The notes: generated by a model from the letters alone, not told the origin. 47,418 nt of DNA from CAZKEG01 sp964601575 (GCA_964601575.1 CAZROA010000045.1:1-47418), one strand, 5' to 3'; counted from the stretch's first letter, positions 17,229 through 26,320 are shown. Numbers and translations are program-made.

Positions 17229-18617
17229 TCAAGGGGCAAAGATCTTGGCCAAGGCCGCGGCTATTTCGGGGATTTCATCGGGCAAAACCGTGCGCATGTC
17301 AAGAAAAACTTTATCTTCTTCCACCCGAGAGATTATCGGCGGCTCGTTTTGCCGCAAGAGACGTTCGACCTTAGCGGCGGAATATCTCTCCGACTCAATG
17401 ACCACGGCATAGGACTTGGGGCTGGCCAAAGGCAGGGCCCCTCCCCCCACCCGGGAAATCGTCTCCCGGATTTCAAACTTCGCTCCAGAAAGGTCTTCCT
17501 TTCGAAGATAGGAGACCAAGCGTTTGGCCTTTAGGCGAATCTCTTTGGGGGACATGGTGATTAAGGCCAAAGTCGGAATATGTTCCACGGCTTGATCTAG
17601 GTCTCGATAAAGCCTTAAGGTGGCCTCAAGGGCGGCCAAGGTGAGCTTGTCGATCCGTACCGCCCGGTTCATCGGATTTCTTTTGATTTGGTCGATCAAT
17701 TCCCTTCGACCCAGGATCAACCCAGCCTGAGGCCCGCCAAGGAGCTTGTCTCCCGAGAAGGTAACCACGTCAAGACCGGCAGCCAGGGTTTCTTGGACCG
17801 TGGGTTCTTTAAGCAAGCCGTATTTGGAGAAATCTATAAAACAACCGCTTCCTAGGTCCTCGATCACTGGAAGGCCGTAACGGCGGCCAAGTTCAACCAG
17901 TTCTTTTTCAGAGACCTCTTTGGTAAAGCCCACCAGGGCAAAATTGCTCTTATGGACCTTCATGAGGAGGGCTGTGTTTTCGTTGATGGCCTCCTCATAG
18001 TCGCGGAGATGAGTGCGATTGGTGGTCCCTACCTCGCGCAAGATGGCCCCGGAGCGAGACATGACGTCTGGGATACGAAAAGAGCCCCCGATCTCTACCA
18101 ATTCTCCCCGGGAGACGATGACCTCACGACCCTGGGCCAAGGTGTTAAGGGTAAGGAGGACGGCGGCAGCGTTATTGTTGACCACCAAGGCACTTTCTGC
18201 CCCGGTAAGTTCACAAAGGATTTCCTCCACGTGGCTATAACGGCTCCCCCGCCGGCCAGAGGAGAGATCGAATTCAAGATTGGAGTAACGCCTGGCCACC
18301 AAAAGTAAGGCCTCTATGGCCTCTTTGGGTAAGAGGGATCGACCGAGGTTGGTGTGTACCACCACCCCGGTGGCATTTATCACCCGACAAAGACTGGGCC
18401 TTAGTCGGCGTCTTAATAGCTCTTTGGCCTTGGCCAGGACCTCCTCAAAGGTGGGGACCCGGGTCAGTTCTTCGGCCAAAATGGCCTGCCGAAAACACTC
18501 GGCAGCCTCACGGGCACTTAATAGATAAAGGGATTCCACGGCCTTGATCTCATCTTTTAAGGCCTTGATCAATTCGTGTACCGCTGGAATGGATCGAAGA
18601 AGCTCCTCCTTTTTCAT
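17229..18617 (-). CDS. selA: L-seryl-tRNA(Sec) selenium transferase
   Basis: The protein has 462 residues, normal for SelA. This PLP enzyme converts Ser-tRNA(Sec) to Sec-tRNA(Sec) using selenophosphate. TFSGDKLLGGPQAGLILG holds the PLP lysine. RVINATGVVVHTNLGRSLLP and EFDLSSGRRGSRYSH are hallmark segments. Its presence implies that the organism makes selenoproteins. selB, selC and selD were not found in the window. ATG 18617 has AAAGGA eight bases upstream. The start lies only 14 bases from the divergent rlmH start, so the promoter must sit inside or overlap rlmH. Confidence 0.95.
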   Translation of the reverse strand: MKKEELLRSIPAVHELIKALKDEIKAVESLYLLSAREAAECFRQAILAEELTRVPTFEEVLAKAKELLRRRLRPSLCRVINATGVVVHTNLGRSLLPKEAIEALLLVARRYSNLEFDLSSGRRGSRYSHVEEILCELTGAESALVVNNNAAAVLLTLNTLAQGREVIVSRGELVEIGGSFRIPDVMSRSGAILREVGTTNRTHLRDYEEAINENTALLMKVHKSNFALVGFTKEVSEKELVELGRRYGLPVIEDLGSGCFIDFSKYGLLKEPTVQETLAAGLDVVTFSGDKLLGGPQAGLILGRRELIDQIKRNPMNRAVRIDKLTLAALEATLRLYRDLDQAVEHIPTLALITMSPKEIRLKAKRLVSYLRKEDLSGAKFEIRETISRVGGGALPLASPKSYAVVIESERYSAAKVERLLRQNEPPIISRVEEDKVFLDMRTVLPDEIPEIAAALAKIFAP

Positions 18618-18631
18618 GTTAAAATTCCTTT

Positions 18632-19105
18632 ATGCGTTTTCCAGCCAAGATTTACATCCGCCTCCCCGGACGCCTTAAATTTCCCTTCATCCGTGAAGGG
18701 GCTCGATTTTATACCTCGCGCCTCAAACATTACATCAAACTCGAATTAGAAGAAAGAAAGGCCCTTCCAAAGGGGAAAGAGGCCGAAATAATCAAACAAG
18801 CAGAGGCCAAGGCCTTGCTCTCTGGGCTCGATTCCTCGACCAAGATAATCGCCCTTGACGAACGCGGAAAAAACTTCAGCTCCCTTGAGTTTGCCCGCTT
18901 CCTGAGGAGTTCTTTGGAGTCCGGCCCAAGGCTTTGTTTTATCATCGGTGGGGCCTTCGGGCTTGCAGAAGAAGTGCTCAAACAAGCCCACCACCGGCTC
19001 TCCCTCTCCCCTCTGACCCTCAACCACGAACTGGCCCTCCTGGTCCTCCTCGAACAACTTTATCGGGCCTTTACCATCCTTTCCGGCGAACCTTATCATA
19101 AATAA
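18632..19105 (+). CDS. rlmH: 23S rRNA (pseudouridine1915-N3)-methyltransferase RlmH
   Basis: The protein has 157 residues. The SPOUT-fold C-terminus is plain: LCFIIGGAFGLAEEV (SAM-binding knot), then LSLSPLTLNHELALLVLLEQLYRAFTILSGEPYHK, nearly the family consensus. It methylates pseudouridine 1915 in helix 69 of 23S rRNA. No Shine-Dalgarno precedes ATG 18632. The bases before it read TTAAAAT then five bases then ATG, which could be a -10 element of a leaderless message. Confidence 0.95.
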   Translation: MRFPAKIYIRLPGRLKFPFIREGARFYTSRLKHYIKLELEERKALPKGKEAEIIKQAEAKALLSGLDSSTKIIALDERGKNFSSLEFARFLRSSLESGPRLCFIIGGAFGLAEEVLKQAHHRLSLSPLTLNHELALLVLLEQLYRAFTILSGEPYHK

Positions 19106-19177
19106 ACCAAGTTGAGAGGGATTCGTTTCTATTTTCCAAATCCAAAAAGATGGGAACGAGATCGCTTAGCCTAAATA

Positions 19178-20050
19178 ATGTTGGTTTCGGTCATTATTCC
19201 TACCTATAATCGGGCAAAGTTTTTGGCTGAGGCCCTGGACTCGGTCTTGGCCCAGACCTATCCGCCTTTTGAAATTATTGTGGTTGATGATGGCTCCACA
19301 GATAAAACCGAGGAATTGGTCAGGAAATACCCGGTACGTTATGTAAGACAAACCCACCGAGGAGTAGCAGCGGCCAGGAACCGAGGGCTGAAACTTGCCC
19401 GCGGAGAATTAATCGCCTTCCTGGACAGCGATGACCTCTGGCTACCGAAAAAACTCGAACGCCAAGTGGCCTTCTTTCGAGAGCATCCACAGGCCGTGGC
19501 TGTCCAGCCCGAAGAGATTTGGATCAGGCGAGGCCGACGGGTCAACCCCAAGAAAAAACACACCAAGGAAAGTGGTTTCATCTTTCATCGCTGTGTAGAG
19601 CTTTGCGTCGTCTCTCCTTCCGGGGTGATGCTAAAGAGGGAAATCTTCCAAGAGATCGGCCTTTTTGACGAGAATTTTACCGTAGCCGAGGACTATGAGC
19701 TCTGGTTGAGGCTTTCGGCCCGTTATCCGATCTATCTCATCAAGGAACCCTTGGTTATCAAGCGGGGCGGGCATGAAGATCAACTGTCGCGACAGCCTGG
19801 GATCGATTGGTATCGGCTCCTGGCCTTGGCCAAACTCCTTCAAAACGAACCAAGGCTCACCCCAGCCATGAGGCTCCTTGCCCTGCGAGAGGCCTTAAAA
19901 AAAGGACAGGTCTTTGCCCAAGGGGCCCTTAAACGCGGCAAGCTCTTCGAGGCCATGTGCGCTTTAAAGATCATCGAGGAACTGAAACTTTTTCCTGGTC
20001 TTCCGCCCAAAAAGGGCCTTAAAGGAAATCTCTCTTTAACCGATAAGTAA
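19178..20050 (+). CDS. Family 2 glycosyltransferase
   Basis: The protein has 290 residues. A GT-A fold is clear: VSVIIPTYNRAKFLAEALDSVLAQT, VVDDGSTDKT, AAARNRGLKLARGELIAFLDSDDLWLPKKL (DxD-type SDDLW). A C-terminal ED..LWLRLS segment is typical of GT2 enzymes of surface-polysaccharide assembly. The acceptor and sugar are unknown. The gene stands alone between rlmH and a PilZ gene, with no other sugar genes nearby. ATG 19178 has no obvious ribosome site. Confidence 0.88.
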   Translation: MLVSVIIPTYNRAKFLAEALDSVLAQTYPPFEIIVVDDGSTDKTEELVRKYPVRYVRQTHRGVAAARNRGLKLARGELIAFLDSDDLWLPKKLERQVAFFREHPQAVAVQPEEIWIRRGRRVNPKKKHTKESGFIFHRCVELCVVSPSGVMLKREIFQEIGLFDENFTVAEDYELWLRLSARYPIYLIKEPLVIKRGGHEDQLSRQPGIDWYRLLALAKLLQNEPRLTPAMRLLALREALKKGQVFAQGALKRGKLFEAMCALKIIEELKLFPGLPPKKGLKGNLSLTDK

Positions 20051-20068
20051 TATGACTTTGGGGAAGAC

Positions 20069-20413
20069 ATGATCGATAAACGCGTTTTTTCTCGTTACGA
20101 AGTAAATTTTGATTGTCACCTGGCCCTGCCCGGAGACGTGAGGGTCTATCACGCCACCCTCCTGGACTTAAGTTTTACTGGGATGCGGCTCCTGACCGAC
20201 GCCCCTTTAAAACCTGGATTGACCGTGGCCTTTTCCTTTACTTCTGACCCCCCGGTTAAGGGAAAGGCCCGGGTGGTCTGGGTACAAGCTACCAAGCAAG
20301 GGACCATGGCCGGCCTTGAGATCGTCAAACTCAAGGAACGCTTCCTTGAGGCCCTCCAAAAGGTGATCAACCATCTTACCATGCAGACGCTCTCTGACGC
20401 CTATGTCCGTTAA
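20069..20413 (+). CDS. PilZ-domain cyclic-di-GMP receptor
   Basis: The protein has 114 residues and is a single PilZ domain. The two c-di-GMP-binding motifs are intact: RVFSR (RxxxR, residues 5-9) and DLSFTGMRL (D/NxSxxG). It is therefore likely to bind c-di-GMP rather than being a degenerate PilZ. The target is unknown; it lies 18 bases after a glycosyltransferase gene. A diguanylate cyclase gene is also in the window at 44941. Its stop overlaps the convergent metG stop by 4 bases. Confidence 0.88.
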   Translation: MIDKRVFSRYEVNFDCHLALPGDVRVYHATLLDLSFTGMRLLTDAPLKPGLTVAFSFTSDPPVKGKARVVWVQATKQGTMAGLEIVKLKERFLEALQKVINHLTMQTLSDAYVR

Positions 20414-22287
20414 CTCACTTTGGCCCCGGGGTTAACCCTGCTTTCAGGAACAACAAGCTTAAGTCCTTCCTTGTCCTTGGCCGCCAAGACCATCCCCTGC
20501 GAAACTACTCCTCGAATCTTGGCTGGCTTGAGATTGGCCACCAGGATTACTTGTTTGCCGACCAAGTCTTCTGGCTTGTAAAACTCGGCTATCCCCGCGA
20601 CCACCGTCCTTTCCTCCGGGCATCTTACCCTGAGCTTGAGCAGACGATCCGTCCCAGGGACACGTTCAGCCATTACCACTTCCGCCACCCGCAGGTCCCA
20701 TTTGGTAAATTCTTCAAAGGGAAGAAGGGCTTCAGACTTTTTCTCTTTGGATGGCTCCGGGGGTGTTTCTTCCTTTTCCAGACGAGGAAAAAGGGCCTTC
20801 CCTCGTTTGGTCTTAAGACCCGGCTTGAGCCGACCAAATTCTTCAAGACGTGAAAAGGAAAGCTCTTCCAGAGAAAGCCCGAGATTAGTCAAGATCTTTT
20901 CCGCTGAAGCAGGACAGACCGGCCAGAGACAACCGGCCACTATCCGCAGGACCTCAAGGACATGGTAAAGTACCGTGGCCGCACGGGCGGTATTCCCTTC
21001 TTTCATCAGGCTCCAAGGGGCTTGGTGGTCTACGTAACGATTGGTCTCGCCGATGAGTTCCCACAAGCTGGCCAGGGCCCGGTGAAATTGAAAGCCCTCC
21101 ATCTCCCGGTCGTACTCGGCCACCACCTGTTTGGCCAGGGCTTGTAAGGCCTTGTCTGCCTCTTTGCCCTCATCAGGGGCCGGGACCTCACCTCCGAAGT
21201 ATTTCCTGACCATGGTCAGGGCCCGAAAGACCAAGTTACCCAAGTCATTAGCCAGGTCGGCGTTGATTCGGCGGATAAGGGCCTCTTCACTAAAATGAGC
21301 ATCAAGACCAAAGGCCATCTCCCGCAGGAGGAAATAACGCACCTGATCGCAACCGTATTTATCTACCAGATAAGCCGGACGCACAATGTTCCCCAGACTC
21401 TTAGACATCTTGGCCTCACCCACGTTCCAATAACCATGGACATGAAGACCTTTATAGAGCGGAACCCCCAAGGCCCTTAACATGATGGGCCAGTAAACGG
21501 CATGGGGTTTTAGGATGTCTTTGGCGATGATGTGATGCGCCGGCCAGAATTTTTGCCACCGGGGGTCATCGGGATAGCCAATGCCTGAAAGATAATTGAG
21601 AAGGGCATCAAACCAGACATAGGTCACAAACCGATCATCGAAGGGGAGGTCTATCCCCCAGGTAAGCCTGGTCTTTGGCCGGGAGATACACAGGTCTTCC
21701 AACTCCTCCCTTAAAAAGGACAAGATCTCGTTTCGATAGCGCTCCGGGGTAATAAACTCAGGGTGTCTTTTGATCTGGTCAATCAACCAGTCTTGATACT
21801 TGGAAAGCTTAAAAAAATAATTGGCCTCTTTGAGGGGGGTGGGCGGGGTCTTGTGGTCTGGACAAAGGCCGTCTTCCAGTTCTTTTTCGGTCAGGAAGCG
21901 TTCACACCCAAAGCAGTAAAGGCCTTCATATTCGTCAAAATAGATGTCTCCCTGGTCGTATATCTTTTGGAGGACCAGTTGGACCACCCGCTTGTGCTCG
22001 GGATCAGTGGTCCGAATAAAGCGCGAGTAAGAAATATTTAAAAGGGGCCAGGTATCGCGAAAGGCCTTGCTCATCCGGTCTACGTATTCCTTGGGGGAAA
22101 GGCCAGCCTTTTGGGCGGCCTGGACGATCTTATCCCCGTGTTCATCGGTGCCGGTGAGAAAAAAGACCTCTTCTCCCTTAAGGCGTTTGAACCTGGCCAC
22201 CACATCGGCAACGACCGTGGTGTAGGCGTGGCCCAAATGAGGCTCTGCGTTTACGTAATAGATGGGGGTGGTGACGTAGTAGCTCAT
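20410..22287 (-). CDS. metG: Methionine-tRNA ligase
   Basis: The protein has 625 residues. The class I HxGH motif is HLGH at residues 17-20 and KMSKS is in AKMSKSLGNIV. The zinc knuckle CFGCERFLTEKELEDGLC is reduced compared with the four-cysteine type. A lysine/glutamate linker (about residues 500-525) leads to a C-terminal Trbp111/EMAP-type tRNA-binding OB domain. It charges both initiator and elongator tRNA-Met. Its ATG overlaps the ricT stop (ATGA), so the two are translationally coupled. Confidence 0.97.
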   Translation of the reverse strand: MSYYVTTPIYYVNAEPHLGHAYTTVVADVVARFKRLKGEEVFFLTGTDEHGDKIVQAAQKAGLSPKEYVDRMSKAFRDTWPLLNISYSRFIRTTDPEHKRVVQLVLQKIYDQGDIYFDEYEGLYCFGCERFLTEKELEDGLCPDHKTPPTPLKEANYFFKLSKYQDWLIDQIKRHPEFITPERYRNEILSFLREELEDLCISRPKTRLTWGIDLPFDDRFVTYVWFDALLNYLSGIGYPDDPRWQKFWPAHHIIAKDILKPHAVYWPIMLRALGVPLYKGLHVHGYWNVGEAKMSKSLGNIVRPAYLVDKYGCDQVRYFLLREMAFGLDAHFSEEALIRRINADLANDLGNLVFRALTMVRKYFGGEVPAPDEGKEADKALQALAKQVVAEYDREMEGFQFHRALASLWELIGETNRYVDHQAPWSLMKEGNTARAATVLYHVLEVLRIVAGCLWPVCPASAEKILTNLGLSLEELSFSRLEEFGRLKPGLKTKRGKALFPRLEKEETPPEPSKEKKSEALLPFEEFTKWDLRVAEVVMAERVPGTDRLLKLRVRCPEERTVVAGIAEFYKPEDLVGKQVILVANLKPAKIRGVVSQGMVLAAKDKEGLKLVVPESRVNPGAKVS

Positions 22288-23201
22288 TTCTTCAACTCCT
22301 TCCGAAATTCGTCTACCGGAATCTCTACTTCCTGACCCTCTGGGGTCTCGACCGTGACCGAACTACGGAAGATGTTATAACGCACTATCTTACCTTCGAT
22401 GGATTCCGTGGAGACCCGTTTACCAATCTTGGGCAGGCTGGCCGAAAGTTCGGCGTAAACATCGTATTCATAGAGGAGGCAACAGAGCAGACGCCCACAG
22501 ATCCCGGAAATCTTAGTAGGATCAAGGGGTAGACTCTGTTCTTTGGCGATCTTAATGGAGACCGGGTCGAATTTGCGTAAAAAGAGCGAACAGCAGATCT
22601 CCCGCCCGCAACTCCCTATGCCACCAAGCATGCCGGCCTCATGTCGAACACCGATCTGCCGCATCTCGATCCTGGTCCGCAGGGCCCGGACCAGATCCTT
22701 GACCAACTGACGAAAGTCAATGCGGCCATCGGCGGTGTAGTAAAAGATGACTTTACTTCGATCAAAAAGGCGCTCGACCCGGACTAGTTTCATCTCCAGA
22801 CCGAGTTCCCGGGCCAAGGTCTCACATACATCCCAGGCCTTGTCTTCAAATTCTATGTTTTCCTTATAGCGCGTGATCTCTTTGGCCGTGGCAAACCTTT
22901 TGATCTTGGGCAAGAGCCCGGATTTAATGGGTAGATGCACCGGAGGACTGACCACCTTGGCCACTTCCACCCGTTCCTCCGGTAATTGTAAAAGGACGTA
23001 ATCCCCCCGTTTAAGGGGCAAAGGGCCGGCCTCGGCGTGGAAACCCGGGAGGTCATCCCGCAGGACCACTTCGACGATCAAGGGTTCCTTCAGATGATGT
23101 GGGCGACGAAGTCTTTCCCGGCCTTCAGAGGACTTTTTGCCCTCTCGATGTTTCCGGGAGGTCTTCTTTTTATTGGCGATATTCTTGTTGTTTTTGGTCA
23201 T
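22284..23201 (-). CDS. ricT: PSP1-domain protein, RicT (YaaT) family
   Basis: The protein has 305 residues. A Lys/Arg-rich N-terminal ~40 residues (KKKTSRKHREGKK) precede the PSP1 core. The C-terminal half carries the family's cysteines in CGREICCSLFL and ISGICGRLLCCLLYEY, which bind an Fe-S cluster in the Bacillus Ric complex. RicT in Bacillus works with RicA/RicF and RNase Y in mRNA processing; those partners are not in the window. The basic N-terminal tail suggests nucleic-acid contact. It is followed by metG with a 4-base overlap, an arrangement seen in other bacteria. Confidence 0.88.
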   Translation of the reverse strand: MTKNNKNIANKKKTSRKHREGKKSSEGRERLRRPHHLKEPLIVEVVLRDDLPGFHAEAGPLPLKRGDYVLLQLPEERVEVAKVVSPPVHLPIKSGLLPKIKRFATAKEITRYKENIEFEDKAWDVCETLARELGLEMKLVRVERLFDRSKVIFYYTADGRIDFRQLVKDLVRALRTRIEMRQIGVRHEAGMLGGIGSCGREICCSLFLRKFDPVSIKIAKEQSLPLDPTKISGICGRLLCCLLYEYDVYAELSASLPKIGKRVSTESIEGKIVRYNIFRSSVTVETPEGQEVEIPVDEFRKELKK

Positions 23202-23249
23202 AATAGTCCACCGGCCTTGGCCAAAGTTTTTGATGAGGCCAGGGCTAAT

Positions 23250-23882
23250 TTAGCCTGATTTGCGAAAAGGAAAAAGGGCCTTAAAAAGGGCCCTCATCTT
23301 GGAAGGGTCTTTGAGGCCAGGACTTTCTTCTATCCCTGAACTTATATCAAGGCCAAAGGGTCTGACCTTCTCCATGGCCGAGGCCACGTTTTCAGGATTG
23401 AGACCTCCGGCCAGGATAATAGGCATATCGTATCTTTTGGCGGCCACCGCTAACTCCCAATCAAAGGTCTTTCCCGTCCCTCCAGGGAGGCCCTTGACAA
23501 AGGTGTCAAGGAGGATGGCCCGGACCGTACCTTGGTAGTCTTTTATTTGTTCAAGGTCTTCAGGGCTTTTTATCCGAAAGGCCTTCAAGGCTCGAGGAAA
23601 AAAGGAGGCACAAAGAGACGGTGGTTCATCTCCATGGAATTGGACCAAATCAAGCCCGGTAATCTCTAAAATCTTGGCCACCGTCTCCCTGGTCTCGTTG
23701 ACAAAGACCCCCACCGTGGTCACAAAAGGCGGGAGTCTAGAAATGATTTTTAAGGCCTCTTCGGGAGTTATATAACGGGGGCTTTTGGGATAAAAAACAA
23801 AGCCCAGGGCATCAGCCCCGAGCTCTACCGCCAATAAGGCATCTTCAAGCCGTTTTAGGCCACAAATCTTGACCCGAACCAT
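23250..23882 (-). CDS. trpF: Phosphoribosylanthranilate isomerase
   Basis: About 210 residues form a complete TIM barrel. VRVKICGLKRLEDAL holds the catalytic Cys. GADALGFVFYPKSPRYI, VQFHGDE, LLDTFVKGLPGGTGKTFDW (general acid Asp) and GGLNPENV/LDISSGIEESPG (phosphate-binding glycines) are all present. It carries out the third committed step of tryptophan synthesis. No other trp gene is in the window, so it is an orphan. ATG 23882 is chosen over TTG 23885. Confidence 0.95.
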   Translation of the reverse strand: MVRVKICGLKRLEDALLAVELGADALGFVFYPKSPRYITPEEALKIISRLPPFVTTVGVFVNETRETVAKILEITGLDLVQFHGDEPPSLCASFFPRALKAFRIKSPEDLEQIKDYQGTVRAILLDTFVKGLPGGTGKTFDWELAVAAKRYDMPIILAGGLNPENVASAMEKVRPFGLDISSGIEESPGLKDPSKMRALFKALFPFRKSG

Positions 23883-23928
23883 CAAAAAGCCTTGTTTTTG
23901 TCTTAACTAGCGAAAGGTATTCTAAAAA

Positions 23929-24255
23929 TCAGTGTGTATAATCAATAATTTTTATATCAGGCAGGGCTTTATTCACCGCTGCTTTTATATTCTCAAAAAA
24001 AGGACAAGGAAAGCCAATAGGGTTTCCCTTGGAAATACAGGAGGCCAAGACAATGGCCTCTGCCCCTTTCTGGACCATCAGCCTTGCTCGTTGCACCGCC
24101 ACCTTACCCGGACAACCACCGCAGCCAACAAAGCCCACAATCTCCACTGGCCCTATGTCTTCAAAGGCCCCCTTCCCCTCTCTACTGACCCGAAAACAAC
24201 TCGTCCCCGGACAAAGGCTCTCGGCTTGCTGACAGCGAATGATACCCACCTTCAT
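23929..24255 (-). CDS. CGGC-domain protein
   Basis: The protein has 108 residues. The defining motif is in EIVGFVGCGGCPGKVAVQRA. Further cysteines at CQQAESLCPGTSCF, ASCISKGN and FPCPFF make eight in all, fitting a metal or Fe-S binding role. Function of the family is not established. AAAGGAGAAGATC precedes ATG 24255. It is the last member of the NifX/MinD cluster, 15 bases after the NifX-like gene. Confidence 0.85.
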   Translation of the reverse strand: MKVGIIRCQQAESLCPGTSCFRVSREGKGAFEDIGPVEIVGFVGCGGCPGKVAVQRARLMVQKGAEAIVLASCISKGNPIGFPCPFFENIKAAVNKALPDIKIIDYTH

Positions 24256-24270
24256 GATCTTCTCCTTTCA

Positions 24271-24636
24271 TTAATGTCTACAACCGCCTAAACCATGGCC
24301 GTGCCCGTGACCACCGCAGAAACGCGGCTCCACCCGCAAGTTACCAGCCAGAAAGGCTGAAACCACCTCATCCGCCGGTGCCGGTGGCGCACCGGTGATG
24401 ACCTCTATCCCAAAGGCCTCAAAGAATTCCTTGGCCCGCCAACCCATATTACCGGAGATGATATGAGTTACCCCCAAAGAATGGAGCCAACGAGGAATGG
24501 CTCCCGGCTCATGTGGGGGAGGAGTAAGGATTTCTTTGGTTACTTCCCCGTCAGCTACGGAGTAAATGGCAAAATAGGGTGCATGACCGAAGTGTTCGGC
24601 CACAAGGTCCCCTTCTAAAGGCACCGCTATCCTCAT
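24271..24636 (-). CDS. NifX/NifB-like (dinitrogenase Fe-Mo cofactor) protein with His/Cys tail
   Basis: The protein has 121 residues of the NifX/NafY ribonuclease-H-like fold that binds Fe-Mo-type clusters (MRIAVPLEGDLVAEHFGHAPYF; HIISGNMGWRAKEFFEAFGIEV). The end CGGHGHGHGLGGCRH has four His and two Cys and is likely a metal-binding tail. No nif structural genes are nearby. The context of two MinD-type ATPases with ferredoxin inserts is that of the Desulfovibrio orange-protein complex. Its ATG overlaps the upstream stop (ATGA). Confidence 0.85.
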   Translation of the reverse strand: MRIAVPLEGDLVAEHFGHAPYFAIYSVADGEVTKEILTPPPHEPGAIPRWLHSLGVTHIISGNMGWRAKEFFEAFGIEVITGAPPAPADEVVSAFLAGNLRVEPRFCGGHGHGHGLGGCRH

Positions 24637-25496
24637 GCAAACACCTCCTTTTTTAATTGATGATAGATTTCCTCCAGGGCCTTAGTAGCCGCCCCGGAAG
24701 AGACCGCCGGGAGCGGCTGACCTTGATGGATGGCCTCAAAGACTTGAGGATCATAGGGAATCTCGCCGAGGAAACCAAGCTCCAATCTTTGGGCCTCGGT
24801 CTTCAGCCTCTGGGCCATCTCCGGATTTAAATCGGCCTTATTGATGATTAACCAGGCCTTTAATTGAAAATGTTTGATAAGCGAGGCCACCCGGGAAAGG
24901 TCATGGAGCCCGGAGACCGTTGGTTCAGCCACCAAAATGACCGCCTCTGCCCCGGAAAGAGAGGCGATCACCGGACAGCCCACCCCTGGTGAACCGTCCA
25001 CCAGGACTAATCGCAGGTCTTCTTTTTCTGCCCATTCCCTGGCTCTCTTTTTCACCTCCGCCACTAGCTTGCCGGAATTTTCCTCCCCGGGGTATAAAGT
25101 GGCGTAGATCAAAGGGCCATAGGGTGTCTCAGCCCAAAATATCTGCCCTACTTCCTTTTCTTTAAGCTTCAGGGCCTCTTCTGGACAGAACCAGACGCAA
25201 ACCCCACAACCCTCACAAGCCACAGGATCAATGACCAGGTCTTCTGAGATGGCGTCGAAACGGCATTTTTCAAGACAGAGCCCGCAGGAGGTACAGAGTT
25301 CCTCTTCTTTCAGGACTTCGAAACCGGCCTTAAACCCCTCGCTTTCCTTGACTTTCGGGGAAAGGACCAAGGGCAGATTAGAGGCATCCACATCGGCATC
25401 GACCAAGACCTTGTCTTCCAGCCAATAGGCCAAAGAGGCCGTGACCGTAGTCTTTCCTGTGCCACCCTTTCCGCTTAAGACCACTATCTCTTTCAT
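24633..25496 (-). CDS. MinD/Mrp-type P-loop ATPase with ferredoxin insert (second copy)
   Basis: About 287 residues are encoded. The deviant Walker A SGKGGTGKTT is at the start. Then an inserted 2[4Fe-4S] ferredoxin module has CTSCGLCLEKC and CEGCGVCVWFC with CP spacing. VLVDGSPGVGCPV follows as Walker B. It matches the nucleotide-binding ATPases adjacent to orange-protein (ORP) genes in sulfate reducers. ATG 25496 was chosen over the upstream 25514 since it forms a 4-base ATGA overlap with the previous gene. A cluster-transfer role with the NifX-like neighbours is inferred. Confidence 0.9.
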   Translation of the reverse strand: MKEIVVLSGKGGTGKTTVTASLAYWLEDKVLVDADVDASNLPLVLSPKVKESEGFKAGFEVLKEEELCTSCGLCLEKCRFDAISEDLVIDPVACEGCGVCVWFCPEEALKLKEKEVGQIFWAETPYGPLIYATLYPGEENSGKLVAEVKKRAREWAEKEDLRLVLVDGSPGVGCPVIASLSGAEAVILVAEPTVSGLHDLSRVASLIKHFQLKAWLIINKADLNPEMAQRLKTEAQRLELGFLGEIPYDPQVFEAIHQGQPLPAVSSGAATKALEEIYHQLKKEVFA

Positions 25497-26320
25497 GAGC
25501 TTATCTCTTCCCATACTTTTAGAAATTTTTCCTTAAGATCCGGACGGGCCTCTAAAAGCCCCTGACCAACGGCATAGGCTTCAGCCACCCGGCGATCGTT
25601 TTCGATCTCAAGGAGGAGTGGCAGACCTTCTTTCTCTAAAAATTGGTAAAGTTCTGGATAATTTCTACCGGCCCGATTAACGATCACCCCGCACGGGACC
25701 CCCATGGCCTTCATCGCCCCTACGGCCTGTTTCAGATCGTGAAGCCCAAAGGGGGTGGGTTCGGTGACCAAGAGGCAATAATCTACCCCCTTGACCGCGG
25801 TAAGGACTGGACAGGCCGTCCCAGGGGGACAGTCGATGATATTTATCTTGTCAGGCCTTAGGAATTCTTCCTTAAGGGCCTTGATCAGGGGGGAGGCCAT
25901 GGGTTCACCTATCTCTAAAAGACCATAGGCCAAAAAGAGGCCCTCTCTCTCCCCGTAAAAAAGGCGCCCGACCAGTTTTTGGCCCGGTTCGATACAAGTT
26001 TCCGGACAGACTTCCACACACCCGTAACAGGCATGACAAAGCTCGGGAAAGACCATGACCACCCCAGGGAGCACGGTAATGGCGTTGAAACAGCAAATCT
26101 CCTTACACTTTCCGCAAAAGGTACAACGTGACTCATCGACCTCCGGCACCATGCGATAGACCGGGCCCTTTTCTTTTACCGGAAGCCGCAAAAAGAGATG
26201 GGCATTGGGTTCCTCGACGTCGGCATCAAGGAGGACGACTGACCCAAGGCTCTGGGCCAGGGCCACGGAAATAGTCGTCTTCCCCGTGCCTCCTTTGCCA
26301 CTAGCCACGGCAACAATCAT
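25493..26320 (-). CDS. MinD/Mrp-type P-loop ATPase with ferredoxin insert (first copy)
   Basis: The protein has 275 residues. The Walker A SGKGGTGKTT is followed by the ferredoxin insert CTFCGKCKEICC...CHACYGCVEVC and the Walker B IIDCPPGTACPV. It is a paralogue of the next gene in the operon, which shares the same domain order, so a heterodimer is plausible. Its ATG immediately follows the stop of the NifX-like gene (TAAATG). The pair resembles the ATPases in the D. vulgaris orange-protein operon, reported there to associate with septum placement. Confidence 0.9.
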   Translation of the reverse strand: MIVAVASGKGGTGKTTISVALAQSLGSVVLLDADVEEPNAHLFLRLPVKEKGPVYRMVPEVDESRCTFCGKCKEICCFNAITVLPGVVMVFPELCHACYGCVEVCPETCIEPGQKLVGRLFYGEREGLFLAYGLLEIGEPMASPLIKALKEEFLRPDKINIIDCPPGTACPVLTAVKGVDYCLLVTEPTPFGLHDLKQAVGAMKAMGVPCGVIVNRAGRNYPELYQFLEKEGLPLLLEIENDRRVAEAYAVGQGLLEARPDLKEKFLKVWEEISS

